From positions 10,110,580 to 10,174,579 of the forward strand of contig NZ_AP025018.1 in the NCBI RefSeq assembly GCF_019977735.1: 64,000 nucleotides of DNA. Direction: 5' to 3'. The stretch is from Calothrix sp. PCC 7716. GTDB lineage: Bacteria; Cyanobacteriota; Cyanobacteriia; Cyanobacteriales; Nostocaceae. The translations under genes were made by a program, and so were the position numbers. This document shows positions 63,824 to 64,000 of the stretch, one piece after another. The notes below the pieces were generated by a model. It was not told the origin of the DNA, did no database searches, and worked only from the letters and a program-made list of their open reading frames with translations. Numbering within the stretch: position 1 is the stretch's first letter; each line of letters begins with the position of its first letter.

Positions 63824-64000
63824 TTATGCGTTTGCCTCTGAAACTTTAACCTCTTCTTCTGTTAAATTCGTCTGATTTTTGTACGGTCGAATTATGGCGT
63901 AAACACCTACAACCCAAGCAAGCGCAATCAACCATCCTGCTATAATATCGCTAGGAAAATGAACTGCTAAATATAACCGTGTCCAAGCAACTCCTGGCAC
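63824..64000 (-). CDS. PAP2-family phosphatase, C-terminal part
   Basis: The reverse frame enters from the right edge and reads VPGVAWTRLYLAVHFPSDIIAGWLIALAWVV before a polar tail and a stop at 63824-63826. RLYLAVHFPSD is the third phosphatase motif (R-x5-H-x3-D) of membrane PAP2 enzymes, which dephosphorylate lipid phosphates or undecaprenyl pyrophosphate. The N-terminal part is outside the window. Confidence 0.8.
   Translation of the reverse strand: MPGVAWTRLYLAVHFPSDIIAGWLIALAWVVGVYAIIRPYKNQTNLTEEEVKVSEANA

Overview
The window looks like chromosomal DNA of a filamentous (Nostocales-type) cyanobacterium. GC content is low, groES-groL is present, and the spacers carry palindromic interspersed repeats of the kinds common in that group (TTGATCCCCC, GTAGAGACG, GTGGAATGGGCATCC and TCATTCTGAGCG types). 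The usual cyanobacterial HIP1 palindrome GCGATCGC was not seen. Instead GGCGCC is scattered through almost every gene (31 copies counted in the first 14 kb).

Layout. 1-3 kb: antitoxin-like gene end, broken Fe-S gene, and an ABC-2 exporter operon ending in a MarR regulator. 3.1-6.5 kb: sulfonate-type binding lipoprotein, then VOC (with an in-frame stop), zeta-GST and GNAT genes. 6.5-12.8 kb: accessory DNA with small unknown genes, transposase and IS630 remnants, a three-gene block without GGCGCC, a 209-bp MITE beside a phosphoglucomutase fragment, a ComB-type phosphatase and a DUF938 methyltransferase with one internal stop. 13.3-17 kb: operon of alpha/beta hydrolase, SDR, 2-hydroxyacid dehydrogenase and SsuD-like flavin monooxygenase. 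18.7-28.2 kb: the core, namely flavoprotein, ferredoxin, second flavoprotein, two tandem amidohydrolases, methyltransferase, second sulfonate-type binding lipoprotein and another methyltransferase. 28.2-31.8 kb: broken SnoaL gene, FabL-like SDR, TauE/SafE permease, NUDIX. 32-34 kb: groES-groL. 34.6-39.4 kb: truncated third flavoprotein and a TnpB-like gene split by a complete ISAs1-family element with 10-bp target duplications. 39.5-48 kb: leftward operon of DszA/NtaA-type monooxygenase, third amidohydrolase, FMO-like flavoprotein, esterase, aldo-keto reductase and ABC exporter. 48.5-54.9 kb: frameshifted MFS gene, flippase, chimeric gene debris, MFS exporter, dienelactone hydrolase, CmcJ/NvfI-type oxygenase. 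55-64 kb: OppA-like lipoprotein, a recombination scar joining two truncated genes, peptide-type permeases (one split by a 121-bp MITE), DOPA-dioxygenase-like protein, TauD-like dioxygenase, methyltransferase and the end of a PAP2 phosphatase.

Taken together, most catabolic genes fit scavenging of sulfur from organosulfur compounds: uptake lipoproteins, flavin- and 2-oxoglutarate-dependent desulfonating oxygenases, a sulfite-exporter-type permease, and downstream hydrolases and dehydrogenases. The repeatedly paired flavoprotein, ferredoxin and amidohydrolase are the least explained part and the best candidate for an undescribed pathway. Two recurring upstream motifs (around TTAGATTATCTAA, and around GTAAATCGACCAA) link many of these operons and suggest a shared regulon. 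Functional assignments are from motif recognition only; no searches were run. The number of single-lesion broken genes suggests either active decay of the island or sequence errors.
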